DNA of 64,000 nucleotides from Jiella endophytica (GCF_004519335.1 NZ_SOZD01000002.1:372001-436000); one strand, 5' to 3'; counted from the first letter of the stretch, positions 26,367 to 35,276 are shown. The notes: generated by a model from the sequence alone, not told the origin. Program-made: numbers and translations.

Positions 26367-28198
26367 GGGGCGTTTCCCGCAGCGGCATAGCGCGCCCGGC
26401 GGCCGGTCGCCGCGACCATCCGGCCATCCTCCAGCAGGATCTGCTGGTCGCAGAAGGCGATCGTCGACGTACGGTGGGCGATGATCAGCACCGTCAGCTC
26501 GTCGGAAAGCCCCTCGACCGCGGCCATGACCGCGGCTTCGGTCTCAGTGTCGAGGGCGCTCGTCGCCTCGTCGAGAACGAGAACGCTGGCGCCCTTGTAG
26601 AGCGCCCGCGCAATGCCGATCCGCTGGCGCTGCCCCCCCGAGAGGCGGATGCCGCGTTCGCCCACGAAACTGTCGTAGCCCTCCGGCAGGCTGTCGACAT
26701 AGTCCGCGATCTCCGCCTGCCGCGCGGCCCGGGATACCCTTTCGCGGTCGATCTCGCCGGAGGCGACGCCGAAGGCGATGTTCTCGGCGATGCTGGCGTC
26801 GGAAAGGAAGATCGTCTGGGGCACATGGGCGATCTGCGCCTGCCAGGCCCGGCGGGTCGAAGCATCCAGCCTGCGACCGTCGACGGTGACCATCCCGTCG
26901 GTGGGCTCCAGAAGCCCCATCAGGAGATCGATCAGCGTGCTCTTGCCGCTGCCGGTCCGGCCGGCGATGCCGACGCGCGCGCCCTTGGCGATCGTCACGT
27001 CGAGGTCGCTGATCGCCGGCCGCTCGCCCTCCCCATAGGCGAAGGTGACGCGGCGAAGCGCGATCTCCCGTTCGAAGGGCAGCGGCGAAGGCTTCGGCCG
27101 GGTCCATTCCGCCGGCATCGGCGCCTCGGCCATGTCGAGGACGTCCGCGGCGGTCGCGGCATAGGCGGCAATCGCGCTCGAGCCGCCATAGACCTGCTGC
27201 ATCAGCGGCACCAGCCGCTGGGCGCCGAGCGCCAGCGCACCCAGCACCGGCAGTGCCTCGGCGAGACCGCCGCCGCGCAGCGACAAAAACAGCGCCAGAC
27301 AGGCGATCAGCACCATGCCACAGGCCTCGACGACGAAGCGCGGCGCCGCGGCGATCACGTTGTTGGTCGCCTGGGCGTCGCGGAAGGCCTGGTCGAGGCG
27401 GGTGAACTTCTCGACGAAGACCTGTTGGCTGCCGTCGAGGAGGACGTCGCGGATGCCGCCGAGGCCTTCCTGCACCGTCTGGACGCGGGCCGATTGCGTG
27501 CTCGCGATGATCTCGCCATTCGCCGCCAGCCGGCGCCGGCTGAACAGCCAGACGGCGACGTAGATCAGGCCGAAGCCGGCGAAAGCGGCCAGGGAGGTCG
27601 CAGGATCGATGACGAGCAGCGCCGCGACGATGAAGAGCGCGATCGCCACCGCACTGATCCCCTGCATCAGCGGCAGGAGCACATTGAAGGTCACCAGCTG
27701 GACCTTCTGCAGCGCCGCGACGACCTCGCTGGTGTTGGAGGCGGCGTGAAACGCATAGGGCTGGTGCAGCATGCGCTGATAGAGCTGCGTGCCGAGATCG
27801 TGGCCGACGGAAAAGACATAGGCGTTGGTGGCCCTCAGCAGCGCCAGCCTGACCACCGCGGCGACGATCGCCGCGACGGCGAAGACGCCCGTCAGCGCAA
27901 CGAGGAGATCGCCCCGGCCGGCAAGGCCGAGCCGGCCCATCGCGGCGGCGACCGTGGCGTCCTCGACAAGCCCGGCGGGATCGGCGAGGACGCTGAGGAA
28001 CGGGATCACCGCGCCGAGCGTCAGCACCTCGGCGAGGGCACCGGCGAGCATCAGCGCGATCACCTGGAAGAACTGCCGACGGCGGTTGGGCGAAAGGACC
28101 CGCCACAGCCGTGCCACGGCGAAGGCTGCCGGACGCACGGACGGCAGGCGCCGCGGGTGCTTGGGCCGGGCCGGCTCTCCGGGGGATGCCGTCGTCAT
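26363..28198 (-). CDS. ABC exporter, fused membrane and ATPase domains
   Basis: A 611-residue half-transporter of the MsbA/lipid-flippase type. Six hydrophobic helices occupy about residues 35-340; the ATPase domain follows with Walker A GRTGSGKST, signature LSGGQRQRIGIARAL and Walker B VLVLDEATSALD, then IAHRTSTI (H-loop). No separate Wzx flippase gene is visible in the cluster, so this exporter may flip the lipid-linked repeat unit. The ATG overlaps the WecG-like gene stop. ATG 28198 is chosen for its position and the basic N-terminus before the first helix. Confidence 0.9.
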   Translation of the reverse strand: MTTASPGEPARPKHPRRLPSVRPAAFAVARLWRVLSPNRRRQFFQVIALMLAGALAEVLTLGAVIPFLSVLADPAGLVEDATVAAAMGRLGLAGRGDLLVALTGVFAVAAIVAAVVRLALLRATNAYVFSVGHDLGTQLYQRMLHQPYAFHAASNTSEVVAALQKVQLVTFNVLLPLMQGISAVAIALFIVAALLVIDPATSLAAFAGFGLIYVAVWLFSRRRLAANGEIIASTQSARVQTVQEGLGGIRDVLLDGSQQVFVEKFTRLDQAFRDAQATNNVIAAAPRFVVEACGMVLIACLALFLSLRGGGLAEALPVLGALALGAQRLVPLMQQVYGGSSAIAAYAATAADVLDMAEAPMPAEWTRPKPSPLPFEREIALRRVTFAYGEGERPAISDLDVTIAKGARVGIAGRTGSGKSTLIDLLMGLLEPTDGMVTVDGRRLDASTRRAWQAQIAHVPQTIFLSDASIAENIAFGVASGEIDRERVSRAARQAEIADYVDSLPEGYDSFVGERGIRLSGGQRQRIGIARALYKGASVLVLDEATSALDTETEAAVMAAVEGLSDELTVLIIAHRTSTIAFCDQQILLEDGRMVAATGRRARYAAAGNAP

Positions 28199-28998
28199 CG
28201 CCGGCCGGACATCCGCGACAGCCGGCTGCGCACCCGCCAGGCATCGGCGAGCGCCGCGGCGACGAAGCGCGGTCCCTCGGTCAGGTCGCGGCGCCACAGC
28301 TTGCCGGGTTCCGCAGCGAGGCGGAACAGCCATTCGAAGCCGGCATCGCCGATCCAGCCGGGCGCCCGCCGGACCATCCCCGCCTGGAAGCGAAAGGCGG
28401 CGCCGACGCCGACGGCCACCGGCACGGTCAGGCGATGCTTGTTGCGGGCGATCCAGCGCTCCTGCTTCGGGCAGCCGAGCCCGACCCAGAGGATATCCGC
28501 ACCCGAGGCGTTGATCTCGGCCACATGCTCGGCCTCCTCCGCGTCGCTCAGCGGCCGGAAGGCCGGCGACAGGGCGCCGGTGACGGGCGCGCCCGGAAAG
28601 CGCCGGCCGATCTCCATCATCAGGGTCTGCAGGGTCTGTTCGGTGTCGCCGTAGAAATAGCTGCGATAGCCCTCGGTCTCGGCCCGCTTAAGAAACGCCG
28701 CCATGATGTCAGCACCGGGCACGCGCCCCGGCAGCGGGCGGCCATGCAGCCGCGACAGCCAGATCGGGGCGATGCCGTCCGGGCAGAACAGGTCGGCGCC
28801 GTTGATCATGGCGCGGAACTCGGGATCCTGATGGCCGACCCACAGCCCGTGAAAGCCGGTCACCACGACGCTGCGGCACCAGCCGTCCCGGCGGTCGATC
28901 CACTCCGCGAAGCGGTCGACCGTCTGCGCGAGGGTCGGCCCATGCACCCTCGTCCCGAGGATCGTCGCCTCGGGCAGGCGCTCGCTCGCCATGGTCAT
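28195..28998 (-). CDS. WecG/TagA/CpsF family glycosyltransferase
   Basis: A 267-residue GT26-family enzyme, the group that transfers UDP-ManNAc-type sugars to lipid-linked acceptors. Features in order: VVVTGFHGLWVGHQDPEF, INGADLFCPDG (equivalent to the family's A-D-G-x-P region), YFYGDTEQT, and the strongly conserved WVGLGCPKQERWI. C-terminal helices with EWLFRLAAEPGKLWRR are typical and probably membrane-peripheral. It is coupled to the epimerase gene upstream by ATGA. The natural donor here may differ from ManNAcA. Confidence 0.9.
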   Translation of the reverse strand: MTMASERLPEATILGTRVHGPTLAQTVDRFAEWIDRRDGWCRSVVVTGFHGLWVGHQDPEFRAMINGADLFCPDGIAPIWLSRLHGRPLPGRVPGADIMAAFLKRAETEGYRSYFYGDTEQTLQTLMMEIGRRFPGAPVTGALSPAFRPLSDAEEAEHVAEINASGADILWVGLGCPKQERWIARNKHRLTVPVAVGVGAAFRFQAGMVRRAPGWIGDAGFEWLFRLAAEPGKLWRRDLTEGPRFVAAALADAWRVRSRLSRMSGRR

Positions 28999-29978
28999 TC
29001 CGCCGCGATGCCGTAGTGGTTTCGCTCGACCTGCGAATTGATCCAGCCATAGGTCTTGGCGAGCCCCGCCGCGAGCGCGGCCGAGGGCGCCCAGCCGAGC
29101 CTCTCGCGGATCAGCCGATTGTCGGAATTGCGGCCGCGCACCCCGGTCGGACCTTCGATATGCCGCTTCTCGATGGTCTTGCCGGCGATCTTCGCGATCA
29201 GATCGACGAGTTCGTCGATGCTGACCATCTCCTCCGAGCCGATATTGACCGGGCCCGTCCAGCCGGAGCTGGTCAGCCGCAGCGTCGCCTCGACGCATTC
29301 GTCGATATAGAGGAAGGAGCGGGTCTGCCGGCCGTCGCCCCAGATCTCGATCCCGTCGCCGTCGAAGGCCTGGGCGATCTTGCGGCAGAGCGCCGCCGGC
29401 GCCTTCTCCTTGCCGTCGTTCCAGCTGCCCTCCGGCCCGAAGATGTTGTGGTACCGGGCGATCCGTACGTCCATGCCGTGATTGCGGGCGTAAGCGAGGT
29501 AGAGGCGCTCGCTGAACAGCTTCTCCCAGCCATATTCGCTGTCGGGGGCGGCGGGATAGGCGCTGTCCTCGGAGCATTTCGGATTGTCCGGATCGAGCTG
29601 ATTGTATTCGGGATAGATGCAGGCCGACGAGGAATAGAAGATCCGCCGGCAGTTGCGCCGGTAGGCGGCGTCGAGGACGTTGAGGTTGATCGTCGCCGAA
29701 TTGTGCATCACGTCGGCGTCGTGGTCGCCGGTGAAGATGTAGCCGGCGCCGCCCATATCCGCCGCGAGCTGGTAGATCTCATCGAAATGCCGGTCGACGA
29801 TCGAGTTGACGAAGCCCTGCTGGCGAAGGTCGCCGATGACGAAATCGTCGGCCGACGAGGCGCTGAAGCGCGGAAATTTCAGATCGACGCCCCGCACCCA
29901 GTAGCCCTCGGCTTTCAGCCGTCGCACCAGGTGATGGCCGATGAAGCCACCCGCGCCGCATACGAGTGCGTTTTTCAT
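28995..29978 (-). CDS. NAD-dependent epimerase, GDP-mannose 3,5-epimerase-like
   Basis: A 327-residue short-chain dehydrogenase-type sugar epimerase. The NAD motif GAGGFIG is at residues 8-14; SSSACIYPEYNQ and YGWEKLFSE (the Y-x3-K pair) form the active site. LAADMGGAGYIFTGDHD and the SSACIYP stretch are typical of GDP-mannose 3,5-epimerase, which makes GDP-L-galactose or GDP-L-gulose. It would supply an L-sugar for the polysaccharide. It is the first gene after the 445-base leader. Other NDP-sugar epimerases remain possible. Confidence 0.82.
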   Translation of the reverse strand: MKNALVCGAGGFIGHHLVRRLKAEGYWVRGVDLKFPRFSASSADDFVIGDLRQQGFVNSIVDRHFDEIYQLAADMGGAGYIFTGDHDADVMHNSATINLNVLDAAYRRNCRRIFYSSSACIYPEYNQLDPDNPKCSEDSAYPAAPDSEYGWEKLFSERLYLAYARNHGMDVRIARYHNIFGPEGSWNDGKEKAPAALCRKIAQAFDGDGIEIWGDGRQTRSFLYIDECVEATLRLTSSGWTGPVNIGSEEMVSIDELVDLIAKIAGKTIEKRHIEGPTGVRGRNSDNRLIRERLGWAPSAALAAGLAKTYGWINSQVERNHYGIAAE

Positions 29979-30423
29979 GTCGTCTAGTCCCCTGAGATGT
30001 ATCGTCCGTTGCGGCCGGGAGGCATCCGCTGCTTACCGCCCGTCCGCCTTCGCAACTCGCGCCCCCCGGCGACATTGCCGGATGCCGATGCGGCGCCCCG
30101 AAGCGGTGCCCTCGACGACGCCGCGCCGGCGGCAACGACGAATGGTCCGCCACCTTGAGGAAGGCTCGGTCGAGACCGTCGGCGCGGGGTCGATCAAATG
30201 CTGTGTGCGGCCGGGGATCGGGGCGGCGAAAAGCTACCGCACTCCCGGTCGCATCATACCGCCGGGAGGCTTGCCGCGTTGCTGCCGCTCCGTCCTCGGC
30301 CTCATCGTCCGAAGATCTGCCGGGGCGACAGCGCCCATATCCGGCAGGCAAACTTATCAATTGCGCCGGGCCCCCTCAAGACGAGGGCTTCAGCCCACCC
30401 GCAACATGGTTACCGCGGTGGCC
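29979..30423 (-). promoter_or_regulatory. long leader with four GCGGTA motifs, ops-like
   Basis: A 445-base gap without a convincing gene, between the NusG paralogue and the epimerase. On the transcribed (minus) strand GCGGTA occurs four times: 30416-30411, 30262-30257, 30240-30235 and 30039-30034; none occurs in the other orientation. The third is TGCGGTAGCTTT, matching GCGGTAGC of the enterobacterial ops element; the second is GGCGGTATGATG. ops is the DNA site read by RfaH, a NusG paralogue. A role as loading sites for the adjacent NusG paralogue is inference. A promoter inside this gap is also possible. Confidence 0.5.
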
Positions 30424-30993
30424 TCAGGCGATCTTCTGCAGATCCTCCAGCGCCACCGACACCCGGGCCGAGCGGCCGAGGATCGACAGGAGCAGCCGCG
30501 CCCTGTCCGGGCCGCTCATGCTCTCGATCGTGCCGATCATCGCGCTGAACGGGCCGGTGGCGAGCTTTACCCTGTCCCCCTCGCTGAAGCCGTAGGCGCG
30601 CCGGAAGGAAAAGATGTCGTCGCCGTCGCAGGCGCGCCGGAGATCCGCCATAAAAGACGGATGCACCGGCTCGGGGACCTCGCCGAAGGAAATCAGCCGC
30701 TTGACGCCATAGGTGCCGTTGATCCGGCGCCAGGCGGCGGCGCGGGGATCGAAGCCGGCAAAGACGTAGCCTGGAAACAGCGGCCGCAGCACGTCCCGCG
30801 TGCGACCCGCCCGCGTTTCCTGCGCCCGCAGCAGCGGCAGGAAGGCGCCGAAGGACTGGCGCTCGAGATTGATCCGGGCAGTCCGCTCCTTGCCGGCCTG
30901 GCAGTGGACGGCGAACCACCTGTTTTCCAGGCCGCCCAAACGGCCCCGGTCCGCGTCCCTCGCAGCTGCGATCTGCTCCCCGTCTCTCACCAT
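30424..30993 (-). CDS. specialised NusG paralogue (RfaH-like antiterminator)
   Basis: A 189-residue transcription factor of the NusG family. The NGN domain covers about residues 25-125 (RWFAVHCQAGKE, then LFPGYVFAGFDP), and a KOW domain follows at 136-189 (EGDRVKLATGPFSAMIGTI). Housekeeping NusG is normally encoded next to secE and rplK; this copy lies inside a polysaccharide cluster and so is a specialised paralogue, like RfaH, which keeps RNA polymerase going through long operons. It overlaps the initiating transferase by 7 bases. A motif-rich leader follows directly downstream. Confidence 0.87.
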   Translation of the reverse strand: MVRDGEQIAAARDADRGRLGGLENRWFAVHCQAGKERTARINLERQSFGAFLPLLRAQETRAGRTRDVLRPLFPGYVFAGFDPRAAAWRRINGTYGVKRLISFGEVPEPVHPSFMADLRRACDGDDIFSFRRAYGFSEGDRVKLATGPFSAMIGTIESMSGPDRARLLLSILGRSARVSVALEDLQKIA

Positions 30994-32450
30994 GCCGAGG
31001 GTACCTTCACCAGCAGCCCCTGCCGCGCCAGGACACCGCGCGCCTGGTCGAGAACCGTCTGGCGCGGCGGCTTGTCGCCGGTCAGCACGAAGCGCAGCGT
31101 CAACAGGATGATCTTCGCATCGACCAGCAGGCCGGCATTCTCGACATACCAGCAGTCGAGCGCACCCTTGTCGGCGACCGAGAGATCCCGCCCGCCATTG
31201 ACCTGCGCCCAGCCGGTCAGGCCGGGGCGCATCGACAGGCGCACTTCCGGCCTTGCCGGCTGATCGACCGGCAGGAGCGGCCGCGGCCCGACGAAGGACA
31301 TGTTGCCGACGAGGATGTTGAAGAGCTGCGGCAATTCGTCGAGCCTCAGGCGGCGAAGCGCCGCGCCGATCGGCGAGAGCCTGTCGCCCTCCGGCACGGC
31401 GTTGCCTTCGAGGTCGTAGGCGTCGCGCATCGTGCGGAACTTGTAGACGCGGAACGGCCGACGGAACCGCCCGGGCCGCTCCTGCCAGAAGGTGACCGGA
31501 CGGCCGAGATCGATGGCGACGAGAGCGGCGAGCAGGAGATAGAGCGGCGCGAGGAGGACGATGACGAGAAAAGCGAGAGTGAAGTCGAAGACCCGCTTGG
31601 CAGCGAGATAGCCCGCCCGGCCGGCGTCCATCGTTGCGCCGCCCGCCGTGGGAACGACCTGCCAGCCGTCGTCGGCATCGGCAAGCGGTTGCGCCTTCTC
31701 GCCGGCGCCGAACAGGCCCTCGAAATGGTCGAGGGTGATCTGCGCCTCCGCCTGCAGTCGCTCATAGGCGGAGTTGAAGGCCGGCGAGAGCTCGACCCGC
31801 GGCACCGTGACCACCACGCGGCTGATCTCGACGCCGTGGTTGCGCAACCGCCGGATTGCCGCAAGCAGGTTCGCGGGGCGGCCGATCACCGGCTTGCCCT
31901 TCAGCATCAGCCCCTTCACCGAAGGATCCTCGTCGAGGATGCCGACCACCGAGACCTGCCCGGCATAGAGCGCTTCGATGCAGCGCAGATAGACCTCGGA
32001 GCGGCGATTGAAGCCGACGAGGAGCACGTATTCCCGCTCCAGCGCGAGCCTATTGCCCTCTGCCGACGGTCGGGCCGGCAGGGAACGCACGCCGATCCTC
32101 GCCAGGACGAGCAGCGTCAGCGAGAGGCACCACTGCAGCAGCGGCACCGACCGGGCGACGAAGTCCGAGCGGTTGATGGTGAAGGTGAGGAACAGCGTGA
32201 TCAGCACGACGCCGGTGACCGCGGCCACCAGATGGATGGCGTCGGAGGCGGCGAAATAGCGCCATGGACGGCGCAGCAGGCCCGCCAGCGGCCAGACGAC
32301 GAGGGCGCTCAGCGAGGCGATACCGGCGAAAAGGAGATGGTAGCGGGAATCGAGAACCACATCGAGGGACGCTCCCCGCAGGGCCACGGCCATCAACGTA
32401 GCGAGAAAAATCAGCGCCAGATCGACGGCAAAAAACGCTGTGCGGTACAC
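30987..32450 (-). CDS. polyprenyl glycosylphosphotransferase (initiating enzyme)
   Basis: A 487-residue membrane enzyme that starts the repeat unit by moving a sugar-1-phosphate onto undecaprenyl phosphate (WbaP/ExoY/CpsE type). Four N-terminal helices are followed by a Rossmann-like domain (YVLLVGFNRRSEVYL, then VGILDEDPS) and another helix. The C-terminal catalytic part has KRVFDFTLAF, FWQERPGR, YKFRTM, LDELPQLFNILVGNMSFVGPRP (given here in two parts: LDELPQLFNIL and GNMSFVGPRP) and RPGLTGWAQV. As the most upstream gene of the minus-strand cluster, it probably follows the main promoter in the 391-base gap. Confidence 0.92.
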   Translation of the reverse strand: MYRTAFFAVDLALIFLATLMAVALRGASLDVVLDSRYHLLFAGIASLSALVVWPLAGLLRRPWRYFAASDAIHLVAAVTGVVLITLFLTFTINRSDFVARSVPLLQWCLSLTLLVLARIGVRSLPARPSAEGNRLALEREYVLLVGFNRRSEVYLRCIEALYAGQVSVVGILDEDPSVKGLMLKGKPVIGRPANLLAAIRRLRNHGVEISRVVVTVPRVELSPAFNSAYERLQAEAQITLDHFEGLFGAGEKAQPLADADDGWQVVPTAGGATMDAGRAGYLAAKRVFDFTLAFLVIVLLAPLYLLLAALVAIDLGRPVTFWQERPGRFRRPFRVYKFRTMRDAYDLEGNAVPEGDRLSPIGAALRRLRLDELPQLFNILVGNMSFVGPRPLLPVDQPARPEVRLSMRPGLTGWAQVNGGRDLSVADKGALDCWYVENAGLLVDAKIILLTLRFVLTGDKPPRQTVLDQARGVLARQGLLVKVPSAW

Positions 32451-32842
32451 GACACGAGCCTCGATTTTCCTTTCCAGATCGATACTTCGTTAACATTACG
32501 AATTCACGATTCCAAGTGTTTAAATGCGCTCTTTACCACCAGATGAAATATATTGGACTCGCTTTGGAGTCCCGTTATGGATAGCAGGCAAGGCAGTGAA
32601 GTTGACGCGGAACCGTTCAGCATGACCAAGATGCCAGATGGCGGTTCCGATCGAGCCGACGCGACGTTCCATCAATGATTTTTTGTAAAGCGATTCTTTC
32701 TTGAGATGATTTTGTCATACATAGCAGAAATATCAGCGATGACGATCATTCATTGTGATTGTTTCTCTGCATTGGAAGAAATGAAACGTCCGATTTCCAC
32801 GAGGATAATGTTTGTCGCCGCGTCTTTCACGGGGACAATTTC
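32451..32842. promoter_or_regulatory. AT-rich divergent promoter region
   Basis: Nearly 400 bases between two divergent polysaccharide genes, clearly richer in A and T than the flanks (for example around 32480-32530 and 32680-32780). No protein-like frame is seen. It should hold promoters in both directions, but I could not fix -35/-10 boxes with confidence. It contains no GCGGTA motif of the kind clustered in the downstream leader. Confidence 0.55.
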
Positions 32843-34216
32843 ATGATACCGGGCGTCGTCAGATTTGTTTTCATTATCGCGGCGGCGATAAGCATTATCC
32901 CGCTCGGCTCGACCCGACCGGAATTTCTCTATTTTTCCTGCATACTGCAGGGGATCGTCTTCTGCAGCGCGGTTGCCGCCGCCGGCGATGCGCGGCAGAG
33001 CCGCCCGATCCTCCTCGCGCTGCTTGGGATCATCGCGTCTGCCGCCCTTTATCTGATCTTCCAGTCGCTGTTCCTGCCCGCCAGTCCCTTCGCCAACCCG
33101 GCCTGGGCGATCGTTGCTGTTGCGCAATCCGGCTCCGGCGGAGCGATCTCGGTGGCACCCGACGTGACGATGCGCAGCCTGCCGGCTCTCATCGCACCGT
33201 TTTTCGCCTTCGGTTCGGCAGCGCTCCTCTCCCGCGACGACGAAAAGGCGCTTCGGATCTGGCGAGGCCTTGCCCTTCTCGGCGCGGCGGTCGCGCTCTT
33301 CGGGCTGGTGCGGCACGCCGCCTTTCCGGATCTGCGGCTGTTCGGCCAGGTCTATCTCGACCGGGCGGACGTGACCTCCGTCTTCGTCAATCGCAACAAT
33401 GCGGCGACCTTTTTCGGTCTTGCGAGCCTCGCCGGCCTCGGCTGGTTGGCCTGGCATCGGACACGGGGGGACCGGCGGCGGGCTGGGCGGCCGGGAGCGA
33501 CCGGCCTGATCCGGCTGGCGCCGCATAGTGGCACGATCGCAATCTGCCTTGGGTTTCTGTCGACGATCCTCGCGCTGCTTTTGACGCGCTCGCGGGCGGG
33601 CGTCCTCCTCTCGGCACTCGCCCTCCTCCTGCCAATAGCCTTCTTCCTCGCGGCAAACATCCGCCGGTTGGCCGACCGCCGGACGCAATGGCTGGCAGTT
33701 GGCGGAACGGTCGCCGCGGCGATCGTCGCGGTCGCCGTCCTCGGACAGCGGACGATCCTTCGCGCCGAACTTATCGGGACGAACGACGAACGCTTCTGCC
33801 TTTATCGCGAAACCCTGGCGGCGATCCGAGACCATCCCCTCTTCGGCACCGGCTTCGGCACATTCGACGACGTATTCCCCGCCTATCGCCTGGCCCAATG
33901 TGGCATCTACGGGCTGCCGGAGCGGGCGCACAACTCCTATCTCGAGGCCTATCTCGGTCTCGGCCTGCCGTTCCTGCTGCTGCTTGCGGTCTGCCTCGCG
34001 GCCCTCCTCGGCATCTACTGGAATGGATTGACGCAGCGCCGGCGACTGCGCCCGATCCCGATCGTCTGTCTTTCGGCGCTCGGCCTGATGCTCGCTCATT
34101 CGGCCGTGGATTTTCCGATTCAGATCCACGGGATCGCGATCTATTTCGCCGCTCTTCTCGGCTGCGGTGCCGGCGTCTCGCTGGCGCGGTCGCAGGCCCC
34201 CTCACCCCGGAGCTGA
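32843..34216 (+). CDS. O-antigen ligase/polymerase-like membrane protein
   Basis: A 457-residue membrane protein with about 11 helices, of the Wzy_C / O-antigen-ligase superfamily. DVTSVFVNRNNAATFFGL and, in the large loop, IRDHPLFGTGFGTFDD with PERAHNSYLEAYLGLG are the diagnostic stretches; the AHNSYLE region is strongly conserved. It is divergent from the initiating transferase and is a second polymerase/ligase gene of this locus. ATG 32843 follows GGGGAC and starts directly at the first helix; an upstream in-frame ATG at 32759 gives a non-membrane leader and is less likely. Confidence 0.83.
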   Translation: MIPGVVRFVFIIAAAISIIPLGSTRPEFLYFSCILQGIVFCSAVAAAGDARQSRPILLALLGIIASAALYLIFQSLFLPASPFANPAWAIVAVAQSGSGGAISVAPDVTMRSLPALIAPFFAFGSAALLSRDDEKALRIWRGLALLGAAVALFGLVRHAAFPDLRLFGQVYLDRADVTSVFVNRNNAATFFGLASLAGLGWLAWHRTRGDRRRAGRPGATGLIRLAPHSGTIAICLGFLSTILALLLTRSRAGVLLSALALLLPIAFFLAANIRRLADRRTQWLAVGGTVAAAIVAVAVLGQRTILRAELIGTNDERFCLYRETLAAIRDHPLFGTGFGTFDDVFPAYRLAQCGIYGLPERAHNSYLEAYLGLGLPFLLLLAVCLAALLGIYWNGLTQRRRLRPIPIVCLSALGLMLAHSAVDFPIQIHGIAIYFAALLGCGAGVSLARSQAPSPRS

Positions 34217-34229
34217 CGCTCTCGGCGCG

Positions 34230-35276
34230 CTAGTTGGCGGCGCGGCTGCTGTCGCGGGCAAGCAACCTGCCCTGCATCAGGATCTTCCCGCTCCTGGGCA
34301 GGAGGTCGGCGCGGTCCGCCCCGGCAAGGAGATCGACGAGAAGCCGCGCGCCGGTGGCGCCGAGGGCAAAGCGCGGCTGGGCGATGGTCGAAAGCGTCGG
34401 CTCGCAGAAATCGGCGAGCTCGATGCCGTCGAAGCCGATCAGCGAGAGATCCTCCGGCACCCGCAGCCCCGCCGCGCGCACCGTCTTGACGAAGGCGATG
34501 GCGCTCTCATCATTGCCGCAGACGACGCCCGTCGGCCGGTCGGCAAGGGCGAGATAGGCATCCGCCCCCGCGACGCCGCCAGCGAAGGTGTAGTCGCCGC
34601 GATGCTCGACCAGCGCGTTGCGGCCAAGCCCGGCTTTTTCGATCGCCCGCACGATGCCGCGATGGCGCGTCACCTCGTTGTAGTTGCCGGCCGGCCCCGA
34701 GACGTAGAACAGCCGCCGGTGGCCCAGCGAAAGGAGATGCTCGACCTGCATCGCCGCCGCCCGCTCGTCGTCGAGGAGCACGGCCGGCAGGCCGTCGACC
34801 TTCGGATCGGCACAGACCGCCACCGCCGGCAGGCCGGCGTCGAGGATCGAGCGCCCCGGTGCCCGCGGCAGTTCGCCGGAAATCGTCAGAAGCCCGGCGA
34901 CATGGCCCGAGGCGGCAAGCTCGATCAGCCGGAGATCGTGCTCGCGCCCCTCCATATAGCCGGTGATCAGAACGTAGCCGGCCTCGGCCAGCGTCACGTC
35001 GATGCCGTGCAGCACCTCGGAGAAGAATGGCGGATTGGTGCGCCGGGGAACGATCACCAGCACCAGCCGCGAGCTTCCGACCCGCAGCTGGCGGGCCACG
35101 GAATTCGGCGTGTAGCCGAGCTCGGCGACCGCCGCCATCACCTTCTCGCGGGTCTCGCTCTTCAGCTTGTCCGGCGCCGACAGCGCCCGGCTGACGGTTG
35201 CCACCGAGACGCCGGCCGCCCTCGCCACGTCGCCGATCTTCGGGGCCCGCCGCCCGCCATTCATTGTCTTTCGCAA
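34230..35276 (-). CDS. LacI-family repressor of the sugar operon
   Basis: A 348-residue LacI/GalR-type regulator. The helix-turn-helix is at about residues 12-34 (KIGDVARAAGVSVATVSRAL), followed by the hinge helix NSVARQLR and a periplasmic-binding-protein-like sensor domain (LVLVIVPRRTNPPF, then GYTPNS before it, and VCGNDESAIAF later). It is divergent from the sugar ABC operon; between the two lies a 14-base palindrome. It most likely represses the operon and is released by the imported sugar or a derivative. Confidence 0.92.
   Translation of the reverse strand: MRKTMNGGRRAPKIGDVARAAGVSVATVSRALSAPDKLKSETREKVMAAVAELGYTPNSVARQLRVGSSRLVLVIVPRRTNPPFFSEVLHGIDVTLAEAGYVLITGYMEGREHDLRLIELAASGHVAGLLTISGELPRAPGRSILDAGLPAVAVCADPKVDGLPAVLLDDERAAAMQVEHLLSLGHRRLFYVSGPAGNYNEVTRHRGIVRAIEKAGLGRNALVEHRGDYTFAGGVAGADAYLALADRPTGVVCGNDESAIAFVKTVRAAGLRVPEDLSLIGFDGIELADFCEPTLSTIAQPRFALGATGARLLVDLLAGADRADLLPRSGKILMQGRLLARDSSRAAN

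Noticed and set aside
26279-28654. A 791-codon plus-strand frame opposite the ABC exporter
   Set aside because: Antisense shadow rich in Arg, Asp and Gln; the minus strand has complete Walker and signature motifs.
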